NCBI GenBank assembly: GCA_903923915.1
Contig: CAIXZI010000702.1
Coordinates: 1 to 5,692, forward strand
From: an uncultured Bacteroidota bacterium
GTDB taxonomy: Bacteria > Bacteroidota > Bacteroidia > B-17B0 > Aurantibacillaceae
Reading direction: 5' to 3'
DNA length: 5,692 nt
Shown here: piece after piece, positions 1 to 5,692 of the stretch
Layout of the letters: every line of letters starts with the position of its first letter
Position numbering within the stretch: the first letter of the stretch is position 1
The notes under the pieces: generated by a model
Told to the model about the DNA's origin: nothing
The model's database searches: none
What the model saw: the letters and a program-made list of their open reading frames with translations, nothing else
Translations under genes and position numbers: made by a program

Positions 1-1
1 A

Positions 2-316
2 AGTCCAGTAAAAAAAGGAATGTCTTTGGTTGATTTTAACAAGCAAATAACCTCTGATAAATATGTATTGGTAGATTATAATGCCAAATGGTGTAAACCT
101 TGCAAAAAAATAATTCCTATGCTGGAAGGTTTAGTTGAGAAGAAAAAAGATAAACTTATTCTTATAAAAATAGATGCAGATGAAAATAAAAATTTACTTA
201 AGGAAAAAGGTATAGATGCCATTCCTGCAATTGAATTATATAAAGATGGGAAATTAATTTGGAAACATAACGGAGAAATTGATGAGGCAACTTTATTAAA
301 CGAAACCCAGCTATAA
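2..316 (+). CDS. Thioredoxin-family protein or domain, probably 5'-partial at the window edge
   Basis: This is a thioredoxin-fold domain predicted to do thiol-disulfide exchange. Counting from the ATG at 20 (98 residues), strand VLVDYNA leads to the active site WCKPC (about residues 24-28), then a helix, strand LILIKIDADEN, the cis-proline segment AIPAIELYKDG and a final strand and helix. WCKPC replaces the classical WCGPC. A Lys in that position occurs in other thioredoxin-like proteins and may shift redox potential. No signal peptide or membrane segment is visible. The ATG at 20 has GGA directly abutting it, too close to act as a normal ribosome site. The same frame is open leftward to base 2 and reads SPVKKG before the Met. 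The domain may therefore be the C-terminal half of a longer, possibly two-domain Bacteroidota thioredoxin protein; a 98-residue stand-alone protein starting at 20 is the alternative. Domain assignment is strong, the true start is unknown. Confidence 0.85.
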   Translation, partial: SPVKKGMSLVDFNKQITSDKYVLVDYNAKWCKPCKKIIPMLEGLVEKKKDKLILIKIDADENKNLLKEKGIDAIPAIELYKDGKLIWKHNGEIDEATLLNETQL

Positions 317-580
317 GTGCACATATATAATTTAAGGTGTTACATAACTTAAAACGTAAATTAATTTGGCCTCGCGTCTTAGGACGGTGCATTACAAATA
401 ATAATGAATACAGTTTAAAGCTGTTCGGGGCCTCCCTACTATCAAGAACTTGTGGACTTCACGGGCAAAAATTTCAATCTAATTACTAAGAAATATTGAA
501 GTGCTTTCTGCATTAAAACGATATATTTCTATACAATAAATAAACCTTAATACATCTTTAATTGTTTAAACCAGCCAAAC
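317..580. other. Non-coding intergenic stretch with a GC-rich, structured island (368-432)
   Basis: No convincing gene is seen between the thioredoxin stop and the tRNA terminator. Most of the stretch is AT-rich, but 368-390 and 421-438 are conspicuously GC-rich. On the + strand, GGCCTCG (368-374) pairs with CGGGGCC (426-432) and encloses three hairpins. These are CGTC/GACG (375-386, loop TTAG), CATTA/TAATG (390-406, 7-nt loop) and ACAGTT/AGCTGT-type pairing (410-424). The closing stem and the last hairpin each include one pair that is G-U in a + transcript but A-C in a minus transcript, so any RNA would more likely be + strand. A further imperfect inverted repeat joins 471-478 with 495-502. 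No T-run follows and no known RNA family was recognised. The short stems could be chance. Confidence 0.35.
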
Positions 581-610
581 AAAAAAGGCTTCCAAATATC
601 TCTGAAAGCC
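581..610 (-). terminator. Intrinsic terminator of the tRNA-Ala transcript
   Basis: Read on the minus strand, GGCTTTC (610-604) and GGAAGCC (593-587) form a 7-bp stem with one U-G wobble and a 10-nt loop. A run of six T follows at once (586-581). On the + strand the wobble becomes a C-A mismatch and no T-run follows, so the element is oriented for minus-strand transcription. It begins 16 bases after the tRNA 3' end, as expected for a monocistronic tRNA transcript or one read through from the upstream glycosyltransferase. Confidence 0.8.
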
Positions 611-625
611 CTATCTATCTATGAG

Positions 626-702
<77 letters not shown>

Positions 703-718
703 TAATTTAAAGAACGTG

Positions 719-726
719 CAAATATA
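719..726 (-). promoter_or_regulatory. Bacteroidota -7 promoter box for tRNA-Ala
   Basis: The minus strand reads TATATTTG, an exact match to the Bacteroidota sigma-ABfr -7 consensus TAnnTTTG. It ends 19 nt before the first tRNA base, so the start site would fall about a dozen bases upstream of the mature 5' end, leaving a short leader for RNase P to remove. No clear -33 TTG is seen at the usual distance. The match and its position support it; the missing -33 element lowers certainty. Confidence 0.6.
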
Positions 727-735
727 CCCATATTA

Positions 736-1485
736 TTACTTCTTGGTTTTATAAATATCAGATTTTAAAATGCCCATTTTATTAAAAAGATGAATAAATG
801 ATGTACCCAATACACCCATGCCATACGTTGCACTACGCCTGAAGTTAATGGATGACGCATCGTCAAAATATTTGGTAGGACAAGTTATTTCTGCAATTTC
901 AAAACCGGCATAAAATACCTGAGATAGCATTTGGTTATCAAACACAAAATCATCGCTATTGGCATGGTAGTTAATTGTTTTTAAAATTTCTGCACTAAAG
1001 GCACGATAACCCGTATGGTATTCGGATAGTTTTTGATTGATTAAAATATTTTGCGAAAGTGTAAGGCAACGATTAAATATATATTTATACATAGGCATGC
1101 CTCCTTTTAAAGCGCCTTTACCTAGTATGCGAGAACCCAAAACCGCAGGATACAAATCATTAGCCATTAAGTGCGCCATAGACGGTATTAATAAGGGGGT
1201 GTATTGATAATCGGGGTGTAGCATAATAACAATATCAGCCCCAAGTTCTAAGGCTTTATCATAACATGTTTTTTGGTTACCGCCATAACCCTTGTTTTTT
1301 TCGTGACGAATAACGTGTTTTATACCAATTTCTTTACCTACCTCGCTGGTATTGTCTTTACTGTGGTCGTCAACCAAAACAACTTCATCTACAATATCAA
1401 AAGGTATTTCATCGTAGGTGCGTTTTAGCGTTTTAGCCGCATTGTATGCAGGTAGTACGACAACTATTTTTTTTCCGTTTAACAT
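736..1485 (-). CDS. Family 2 glycosyltransferase, DPM/DPG-synthase-like, soluble
   Basis: This 249-residue protein is a GT-A fold, GT2-family glycosyltransferase of the dolichyl/polyprenyl-phosphate sugar synthase-like type. It would transfer a nucleotide-activated sugar to a polyprenyl phosphate or similar acceptor on the cytoplasmic face. Visible motifs are VVLPAYNA (9-16), the nucleotide-binding VLVDDHSKDNT (36-46), HEKNKGYGGNQK (61-72), MLHPDYQY (88-95) where DxD or DADxQ usually stands, GSR (117-119) and HTGYRAFS (157-164). No transmembrane helix is present, unlike many GtrB/DPM relatives with C-terminal membrane segments; the C-terminus is basic (KTKK). The ATG at 1485 lies 17 nt after a -7 box, which supports it, and the gene ends in TAATAA. 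It stands alone, divergent from the LptF/G operon and upstream of tRNA-Ala. The fold and class are secure; sugar and acceptor are unknown. Confidence 0.93.
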   Translation of the reverse strand: MLNGKKIVVVLPAYNAAKTLKRTYDEIPFDIVDEVVLVDDHSKDNTSEVGKEIGIKHVIRHEKNKGYGGNQKTCYDKALELGADIVIMLHPDYQYTPLLIPSMAHLMANDLYPAVLGSRILGKGALKGGMPMYKYIFNRCLTLSQNILINQKLSEYHTGYRAFSAEILKTINYHANSDDFVFDNQMLSQVFYAGFEIAEITCPTKYFDDASSINFRRSATYGMGVLGTSFIHLFNKMGILKSDIYKTKK

Positions 1486-1502
1486 AGGCTGGTTTAAGTG
1501 TG

Positions 1503-1510
1503 CAAATGTA
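1503..1510 (-). promoter_or_regulatory. Bacteroidota -7 promoter box for the DPM-like glycosyltransferase
   Basis: The minus strand reads TACATTTG, fitting TAnnTTTG, 17 nt before the ATG at 1485. Transcription would start roughly 10 nt before the start codon, giving a very short leader. No clear TTG lies at -33; the upstream bases are a T-rich tract. Confidence 0.55.
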
Positions 1511-1583
1511 AAAAAATATGTTTAAATGTAATATAACTGCGTTAGGGTTTAGCTCATCGTTTTTATTTCTAATTGCTTCGCTG

Positions 1584-1696
1584 AATGCTGAAAAGCATTT
1601 GTAGTGGAAAGCTTTTGTTGTAATTAACAAAACTTGAAACGAAAAGCCCGACGGCGTAATCGCCAGAACGCCCTATTTTATTTTTAAAAAACAGGG
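1584..1696. repeat. Cluster of short inverted repeats in the divergent spacer
   Basis: The spacer between the divergent promoters holds several small palindromes. AATGCT-GAAA-AGCATT (1584-1599) is a perfect 6-bp stem with a GNRA-type tetraloop in + strand RNA. TTTTGTT-GTAATT-AACAAAA (1613-1632) is a perfect 7-bp stem. GGCG-TAAT-CGCC (1653-1664) lies in a GC-rich patch, and CCCT/AGGG (1671-1674 with 1693-1696) brackets an A/T tract. AAAAGC (1591-1596) can also pair with GCTTTT (1611-1616), which excludes the first two stems. GAAAAGC occurs at 1590 and again at 1641. If the predicted promoters are right, this DNA is untranscribed and may hold operators or be relic sequence. No regulator site is recognised. 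Confidence 0.4.
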
Positions 1697-1704
1697 TATA
1701 ATGA

Positions 1705-1712
1705 TAACTTTG
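1705..1712 (+). promoter_or_regulatory. Bacteroidota -7 promoter box for the lptF/G-glycosyltransferase operon
   Basis: TAACTTTG matches TAnnTTTG exactly and is the last promoter-like element before the permease. Its final G is base 1712, so transcription should begin near 1718-1720, almost at the ATG at 1721. That implies a leaderless or near-leaderless mRNA and rules out the in-frame GTG at 1712 for this transcript. No TTG is seen around the -33 position. Confidence 0.55.
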
Positions 1713-1720
1713 TGCTGCTA

Positions 1721-3184
1721 ATGCTAATTAAGACCCTGCATATTTATTTAATTAAAAAGTTTATACCGCCTTTTTTGGCCACGCTTTTTATTGGCATGTT
1801 TATTTTTTTTATGATTTTTTTGTTTACCTACATAGATGAAATTGTAGGCAAAGGCGTAGATAATGTTACGCTAACAAAAATGTTTGGCTATATGTTTGCT
1901 ACTTTTTTATCGCCTTCTATGCCATTAGCCATACTGCTTTCGTCTATTATGACGTTTGGAAATTTAGGCGAAAACTATGAGTTGGCTTCCATGAAATCTG
2001 CTGGATTATCTTTATTATCTATCATGCGTCCGTTATTGTTTTTTATTTTAGGGTTAGCCTTTTTTTGTTTTTTGTTTAGCAATTATACCTTGCCATACAT
2101 TCATTTAAAGGCCGGAAAATTATTATACGATGTGCGCAGCTCTAAGCCTGCTGTTAATATAAAAGAAAGTATTTTTTATAATGGTATTGAAGGTTACAGC
2201 ATTAGAATAGGCAAAAAAGATAATGACGGTATTACCATACATAATGTTTCTATATACGACCATAGTGCCGGAAGAGGTAATGTTACGCAGATGTATGCTA
2301 AGGATGGGCAAATATTTATGTCGGCCAACAAAAAGTTTTTAAGTATAAAACTATTTAATGGCACACGTTATGAGCAGCCTTTAAAAGATGCGCGTGAAGA
2401 GCGCACCAGGCCAAACATGATTATGCATTTTAAAGAAGAGGAAGTTAATATAGATTTAAGCAAAGTTAAAATGCAGCAAACAGATGAGGAGCTGTTTAAG
2501 AATAATGCCGAGATGATGAATATACGTTTGCTTTCGCAATATACAGATACGGCAGTAAAATATCGCTGGCAGGGATATAAACAAACCTATAATCAGTTTT
2601 ATAATTTGTATTATTTTCAAAAAAGTGCGGCGCAATGTAAACGAAATGATTCTTTACACATAAAACAAATCATTTCATTAGATAACTATTTAGCAAAGTT
2701 GAATCCTGCATCCCGAAAAAATTTAATAGAAAGTGCGCTAAACATGGCTCGTAGCGCCGATTCATTCCTAACATCAAAAGTAACGGAAGAAGAAAATCAA
2801 TTGATGGACCAAGCAAAACTTACTACCGAGTGGCACAAAAAATTTACACTTTCTTTTGCTTGCGTTATTTTGTTTTTTGTAGGTGCGCCACTGGGGGCTA
2901 TTGTACGCAAAGGCGGCTTTGGTATGCCGGTTGTAATTTCAGTGTTTTTATTTATAACCTATCACGTAATATCTATTACTTGCGAAAAAATGGTACTGCA
3001 GGATAAATTAAATGGTGTTATAGGTATGTGGGTAGCAGCTTCCATATTTCTTCCCATAGGAATTTGGCTTTCTTTAAAAGCAGCTAACGATTCGCCTTTG
3101 TTTGATGCGGCCTTGTATGCAGATTTTTTCAAAAAATTATTTCGTAAAAACAAAAAACAACATGCGGCTATTACAAATAACTAA
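1721..3184 (+). CDS. LptF/LptG-family (YjgP/YjgQ) lipopolysaccharide export permease
   Basis: This 487-residue inner-membrane protein is a transmembrane subunit of the Lpt exporter, which with LptB and LptC extracts LPS and passes it to the periplasmic bridge. It has three N-terminal membrane helices (about 14-38, 59-83, 101-122), a periplasmic region of about 250 residues, and three C-terminal helices (about 375-393, 402-420, 430-452). The cytoplasmic segment after helix 2, GENYELASMKSAG (83-95), is the coupling region that meets LptB in this family. FVGAPLGAIVRKGGFG after helix 4 is also typical. E. coli LptF and LptG are about 360 residues; the extra length here is mostly a predicted helical stretch (about 273-372) just before helix 4. 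LptF cannot be told from LptG without comparison, so no symbol is given. ATG 1721 is preferred over GTG 1712 because the -7 box covers 1705-1712. The 3' end (TAATAA) overlaps the next gene by 23 nt, suggesting translational coupling. Confidence 0.93.
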   Translation: MLIKTLHIYLIKKFIPPFLATLFIGMFIFFMIFLFTYIDEIVGKGVDNVTLTKMFGYMFATFLSPSMPLAILLSSIMTFGNLGENYELASMKSAGLSLLSIMRPLLFFILGLAFFCFLFSNYTLPYIHLKAGKLLYDVRSSKPAVNIKESIFYNGIEGYSIRIGKKDNDGITIHNVSIYDHSAGRGNVTQMYAKDGQIFMSANKKFLSIKLFNGTRYEQPLKDAREERTRPNMIMHFKEEEVNIDLSKVKMQQTDEELFKNNAEMMNIRLLSQYTDTAVKYRWQGYKQTYNQFYNLYYFQKSAAQCKRNDSLHIKQIISLDNYLAKLNPASRKNLIESALNMARSADSFLTSKVTEEENQLMDQAKLTTEWHKKFTLSFACVILFFVGAPLGAIVRKGGFGMPVVISVFLFITYHVISITCEKMVLQDKLNGVIGMWVAASIFLPIGIWLSLKAANDSPLFDAALYADFFKKLFRKNKKQHAAITNN

Positions 3185-4355
3185 TAAACCGCCTTATCCG
3201 CCAAACGATGGTAGCTCTATAGCTGTGTACAATATGTGTTGTGGGCTGATAAACAATACTGTTGATTTAACCTTGCTTTGCATCAATACCAAAAAACATT
3301 TTAAAGCCGATAATGAAGTTGATGCAGAATTTAAACGTAATAGTAAGTATCAAGCTGTTTACAGAAATACAGATGTAACAGCTCTTGGAGCCATTACTAA
3401 TTTATTTTCTAATCAATCTTATTTTGTTTCGAGGTTTTATTTTAAAGATTTTGAAAATAAATTAACCTCCTTATTAAAGGAAAATGATTTTGATATTATT
3501 CAACTGGAAAGTATTTTTTTAGGAAATTATATTCCTTTGATAAGAAAATATAGCAAAGCTAAAATAACAGTACGTACGCATAATACTGAGCATTTAATTT
3601 GGGAGCGAATGATTGCTAATGAAGGTAATTTTTTAAAGAAAAAATATCTTGCTTTACAAACCGCACGTTTAAAAAAATTCGAAAAGAAAGTATTGCAAAG
3701 TGTAGATGCCATTGTTACCATAACAGATATTGATAAACAATATTTTAAAAAATGGGGCATTGAAACGCCTTTTCATGTTTCGCCAACAGGCATACAATTG
3801 CAGCAATACCAGGTAAATCACACAGAAGAATTGCCCGATAGTGTTTTTCATTTTGGCAGCATGGATTGGATGCCTAATGAAGAAGCCGTGTTATGGTTTA
3901 TAAATAACGTATGGGATAAAGTGTTATCAAAAATTCCGCAGGCAAAATTCTATGTAATTGGCAGGGGCATGAGCGATGGAGTATTAGCGCTTAACAAACC
4001 AAACGTGGTAGTAATTGGTAAAATTCAGCATGCCGAAAAAGTATATCATCACTATTCGGTTATGGTAGTGCCTTTGTTATCCGGCAGTGGCATGCGCATT
4101 AAAATGATTGAAGGCATGGCGTATGCAAAACCTATTGTGTCAACCAAAATTGGCGCAGAAGGTATTGAGGTTACATCATCTAAAAATTGTTTATTGGCAG
4201 ATAATGCAGATGATTTTGCCAATGCGGTTATTGAGGTTTTAAGTAATAATGAAAAAAGAAAAACATTGCAAAATGAAGCCAGAAATTTCATCGAACAACA
4301 TTTTGAAAATAATACTTTAGTAAAACAATTGGTCGATTTTTATAAAACCCTGTAA
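3162..4355 (+). CDS. GT4-type (glycosyl transferases group 1) glycosyltransferase
   Basis: This 397-residue protein is a GT-B fold retaining glycosyltransferase, expected in the cytoplasm or on the inner membrane face and acting on LPS/LOS or another surface glycan. The N-terminal Rossmann domain opens with LLQITNKPPYPPNDGSS (3-19), the glycine-containing loop of the family, and contains RTHNTEH (138-144). The C-terminal domain begins near FGSMDWMPNEEA (231-242). The donor site is GSGMRIKMIEGMA (308-320) followed by KPIVSTKIGAEGI (323-335). The first Glu of the common EX7E motif is replaced within GSGMRIK, a pattern shared by a subgroup of GT4 enzymes; E317 is the remaining Glu. ATG 3162 is chosen because the Rossmann strand starts immediately after it; earlier in-frame Mets at 3102, 3105 and 3117 would add an unalignable extension inside the permease gene. 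It overlaps the permease by 23 nt and ends 2 nt before the next gene. Donor sugar unknown. Confidence 0.93.
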   Translation: MRLLQITNKPPYPPNDGSSIAVYNMCCGLINNTVDLTLLCINTKKHFKADNEVDAEFKRNSKYQAVYRNTDVTALGAITNLFSNQSYFVSRFYFKDFENKLTSLLKENDFDIIQLESIFLGNYIPLIRKYSKAKITVRTHNTEHLIWERMIANEGNFLKKKYLALQTARLKKFEKKVLQSVDAIVTITDIDKQYFKKWGIETPFHVSPTGIQLQQYQVNHTEELPDSVFHFGSMDWMPNEEAVLWFINNVWDKVLSKIPQAKFYVIGRGMSDGVLALNKPNVVVIGKIQHAEKVYHHYSVMVVPLLSGSGMRIKMIEGMAYAKPIVSTKIGAEGIEVTSSKNCLLADNADDFANAVIEVLSNNEKRKTLQNEARNFIEQHFENNTLVKQLVDFYKTL

Positions 4356-4357
4356 GC

Positions 4358-5530
4358 GTGTTTTTATTTGTAGAAATATTGTTTTTTCTGTCTGCTTATG
4401 CAATATTTCACACGTATATATTTTATCCTTTTTTGTTGTATGTGTTTTCAAAAATTAAAAAAAAACAACCTACTCATGTATTTGAATCTACTGACAAATG
4501 GCCTGAAATAGCCGTTATTTGTGCCGCTTATAATGAAGAGAAAGTAATAGAAGAAAAAATTAAAAGCACTTTTGCAACTTCATATCCTAAAGAAAAAATT
4601 AAATTTTATATTGGAACAGATGCTTGTAACGATAACACAGTTTCTATTATTAAAAAGCTGCAAGAAAAACACCCCACACTTACATTAGTTGAATTTACAG
4701 AGCGGACAGGGAAAATTGGCATTATCAATAATTTGTGCGAAGAAGCAAAAGCACCCATTTTTGTTATGACGGATGCAAATGTATTTTTTAAAGAAGATAC
4801 TTTTTATGAATTAGTTAAACATTTTAAAAACACAGATGTGCAACTGGTTTGTGGCAATATTGTAAAACTTGCCCTTAATACAGAAACAATTACAAAAAAT
4901 GAATTGCAATATATGCACTTCGAAAATTTTTTGAAAAGCGCAGAAAGCAACTTGTGGAATGTTGTATTAGGTGCAGAAGGTGGTTGCTATGCCATTAGAA
5001 AAGAAAGCTGCCCTGTAGTGCCGCTTAATTTTAATGTAGATGATTTTTTTATTACCTGTCACGTATTAAATAATAAAGGCAAAGTTTTATTTGAAAATGA
5101 GGCCATTGTTTATGAAGACACTATAGCTGACACGGAAGGTGAATATAGGCGCAAGGCACGTATTGCTACAGGTAATTTTCAAAACTTATTTTACTTTAAA
5201 AAACTGGCACTTCGTTTTTGGACCAGCGCTTCCTTTTCTTTTTTATCGCATAAGGTTTTAAGATGGATTACTCCGTTTTTATTTTTGATAAACTGCATAG
5301 CCTGTGCTTTGTTAATTCAAACAAATGCTTTTTTTGAAGTAGTTTTGTTTTTTCAGATGCTATTTTTAATCGCTCCTTTATTAAATAATCTACTGATTAA
5401 AGTTGGTATAAAAATAAAGCCACTTATTTCTATTTCGCATTTTGTTATTATGAATGCAGCTTTGGTTACAGGTTTTTATAGATATTGCAAAGGGGTTGAA
5501 CGCAGCGTATGGCAGCCTGTTAAGCGTTAA
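4358..5530 (+). CDS. Membrane-anchored family 2 glycosyltransferase (CESA-like/PgaC-like layout)
   Basis: This 390-residue protein is a GT-A fold, GT2-family enzyme with membrane anchors, likely inverting and acting on a lipid-linked or growing surface glycan. An N-terminal helix (about 3-31) is followed by the catalytic domain: VICAAYNEE (53-61), GTDACNDNT (86-94, at the usual SDGSTD site), RTGKIGIIN (117-124 region), MTDANVFF (137-144, DxD-like), GAEGGCYAIRK (205-215), VDDF (228-231, probable base region) and RRKARIATGNFQNL (264-277), at the place of the Q/RxxRW motif. Three C-terminal helices lie at about 302-320, 326-346 and 358-375. The start is GTG: no in-frame ATG occurs before residue 137, and starting later than about TTG 4379 would destroy the N-terminal helix. 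It follows the GT4 gene after 2 nt with no Shine-Dalgarno, consistent with coupled translation. Its 3' end overlaps the convergent gene by 11 nt. Polymerase versus single-sugar transferase cannot be decided. Confidence 0.92.
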   Translation: MFLFVEILFFLSAYAIFHTYIFYPFLLYVFSKIKKKQPTHVFESTDKWPEIAVICAAYNEEKVIEEKIKSTFATSYPKEKIKFYIGTDACNDNTVSIIKKLQEKHPTLTLVEFTERTGKIGIINNLCEEAKAPIFVMTDANVFFKEDTFYELVKHFKNTDVQLVCGNIVKLALNTETITKNELQYMHFENFLKSAESNLWNVVLGAEGGCYAIRKESCPVVPLNFNVDDFFITCHVLNNKGKVLFENEAIVYEDTIADTEGEYRRKARIATGNFQNLFYFKKLALRFWTSASFSFLSHKVLRWITPFLFLINCIACALLIQTNAFFEVVLFFQMLFLIAPLLNNLLIKVGIKIKPLISISHFVIMNAALVTGFYRYCKGVERSVWQPVKR

Positions 5531-5692
5531 ATAGTTTTTTATTTAAGTCGCTAAAAAACTTTTTCTTCTTTATGTAATAATCAAAAACTATGCTGCTTTG
5601 ATAAATTTGGTTGTTAGAAGGTTTATAGTTTTGAGCTGATTTAATTTCTTTTCGTAATTGTAATGTGCTTTTAAAATTGCCATAAAAAGAAA
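5520..5692 (-). CDS. C-terminal end of a convergent gene of unknown function (partial)
   Basis: On the minus strand one frame stays open from the window edge (first full codon 5690-5688) for 56 codons to TAA at 5522-5520. It encodes a Lys/Asn/Tyr/Phe-rich tail that starts SFYGNFKSTL, passes QIYQSSIVFDYYIKKKKFF and ends DLNKKLFNA. In DNA this AT-rich, 56 open codons are unlikely by chance, and the stop falls neatly at the 3' end of the convergent GT2 gene (11-nt overlap), as tightly packed convergent genes do. I do not recognise the family: no catalytic motif, membrane helix or sorting signal is visible. Near a glycan operon it may be another surface-polysaccharide gene, but that rests on location only. 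The competing minus frame runs 34 codons and then stops at a TAG. Confidence 0.6.
   Translation of the reverse strand, partial: SFYGNFKSTLQLRKEIKSAQNYKPSNNQIYQSSIVFDYYIKKKKFFSDLNKKLFNA
5533..5564 (+). terminator. Possible intrinsic terminator of the permease-glycosyltransferase operon
   Basis: AGTTTTTTA (5533-5541) and TAAAAAACT (5552-5560) form a perfect 9-bp inverted repeat with a 10-nt loop. The stem begins 3 nt after the GT2 stop and is followed by T5560-T5564 and a pyrimidine-rich tract. Position and the following T-run suit a terminator, but the stem has only one G-C pair and would be weak. It lies within the coding end of the convergent gene, where its A-runs encode Lys codons, so codon content could explain it. 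Confidence 0.4.

Noticed and set aside
76..392. Two minus-strand ORFs opposite and just past the thioredoxin gene (76-324 and 198-392)
   Set aside because: They are antisense to a clear thioredoxin domain, share no recognisable motif, and their composition is that of a reverse-complemented coding frame.
366..432. Degenerate tRNA on the minus strand
   Set aside because: The arrangement of stems is cloverleaf-like, but there is no TTC T-loop, the putative T-arm is only 4 bp with a 4-nt loop, and the acceptor stem has an A-C mismatch on that strand.
317..580. Integron attC site, known riboswitch, insertion-sequence end or CRISPR repeat
   Set aside because: No core-site pair, aptamer consensus, terminal repeats with target duplication, or regularly spaced repeats could be found by eye.
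611..622. CTAT repeated three times
   Set aside because: A 12-bp tetranucleotide run between the tRNA and its terminator is too short to call a functional microsatellite.
1433..1630. 65-residue minus-strand ORF covering the glycosyltransferase start and divergent spacer
   Set aside because: It overlaps the start of the glycosyltransferase in another frame, crosses its predicted promoter and has no family resemblance.
1712..1720. GTG at 1712 as the permease start
   Set aside because: The last base of the -7 box is the G of this GTG triplet, so it would not be in the transcript; ATG 1721 keeps all family features.
3102..3161. Upstream in-frame Met codons as the GT4 start
   Set aside because: They would extend the overlap with the permease to 83 nt and add 20 residues before the first Rossmann strand, unlike the family.
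2123..4291. Minus-strand ORFs of 60-79 codons opposite the permease and GT4 genes
   Set aside because: All lie fully antisense to well-supported genes and have no motif or plausible start context.

Overview
The window looks like chromosome from a low-GC member of the Bacteroidota (order not resolvable from sequence). The evidence is AT-rich DNA, starts without clear Shine-Dalgarno sequences, three good matches to the Bacteroidota -7 promoter box TAnnTTTG placed just upstream of genes, TAATAA double stops, and gene families typical of that phylum. I see no phage, transposase, CRISPR array, toxin-antitoxin or defence gene. Most of it is ordinary envelope-biogenesis DNA, and I found no convincing undescribed system.

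Layout: the left end (2-316, +) holds a thioredoxin domain whose frame stays open to the window edge, so it may be the C-terminal part of a longer protein. Next is an intergenic stretch (317-580) with a GC-rich island that can fold as a four-way junction. A tRNA-Ala(GGC) gene lies on the minus strand (626-699), with a -7 box before it and an intrinsic terminator after it. Upstream of the tRNA on the same strand is a DPM/DPG-synthase-like GT2 glycosyltransferase (736-1485, -) with its own -7 box. A 235-bp divergent spacer with several short hairpins separates it from the next block.

The right half is a compact + strand operon. It holds an LptF/LptG-family lipopolysaccharide-export permease (1721-3184), a GT4-type glycosyltransferase (3162-4355, overlapping by 23 nt) and a membrane-anchored GT2 glycosyltransferase (4358-5530, 2-nt gap, GTG start). 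A convergent minus-strand gene enters from the right edge and ends inside the last codons of the GT2 gene (5520-5692). A perfect 9-bp inverted repeat there could be the operon terminator.

Reading of the block: the permease would move lipid A-linked glycan from the inner membrane toward the outer membrane. The two co-transcribed glycosyltransferases, and possibly the divergent one, would add sugars to LPS/LOS or another surface glycan. The sugar substrates cannot be read from the sequence.
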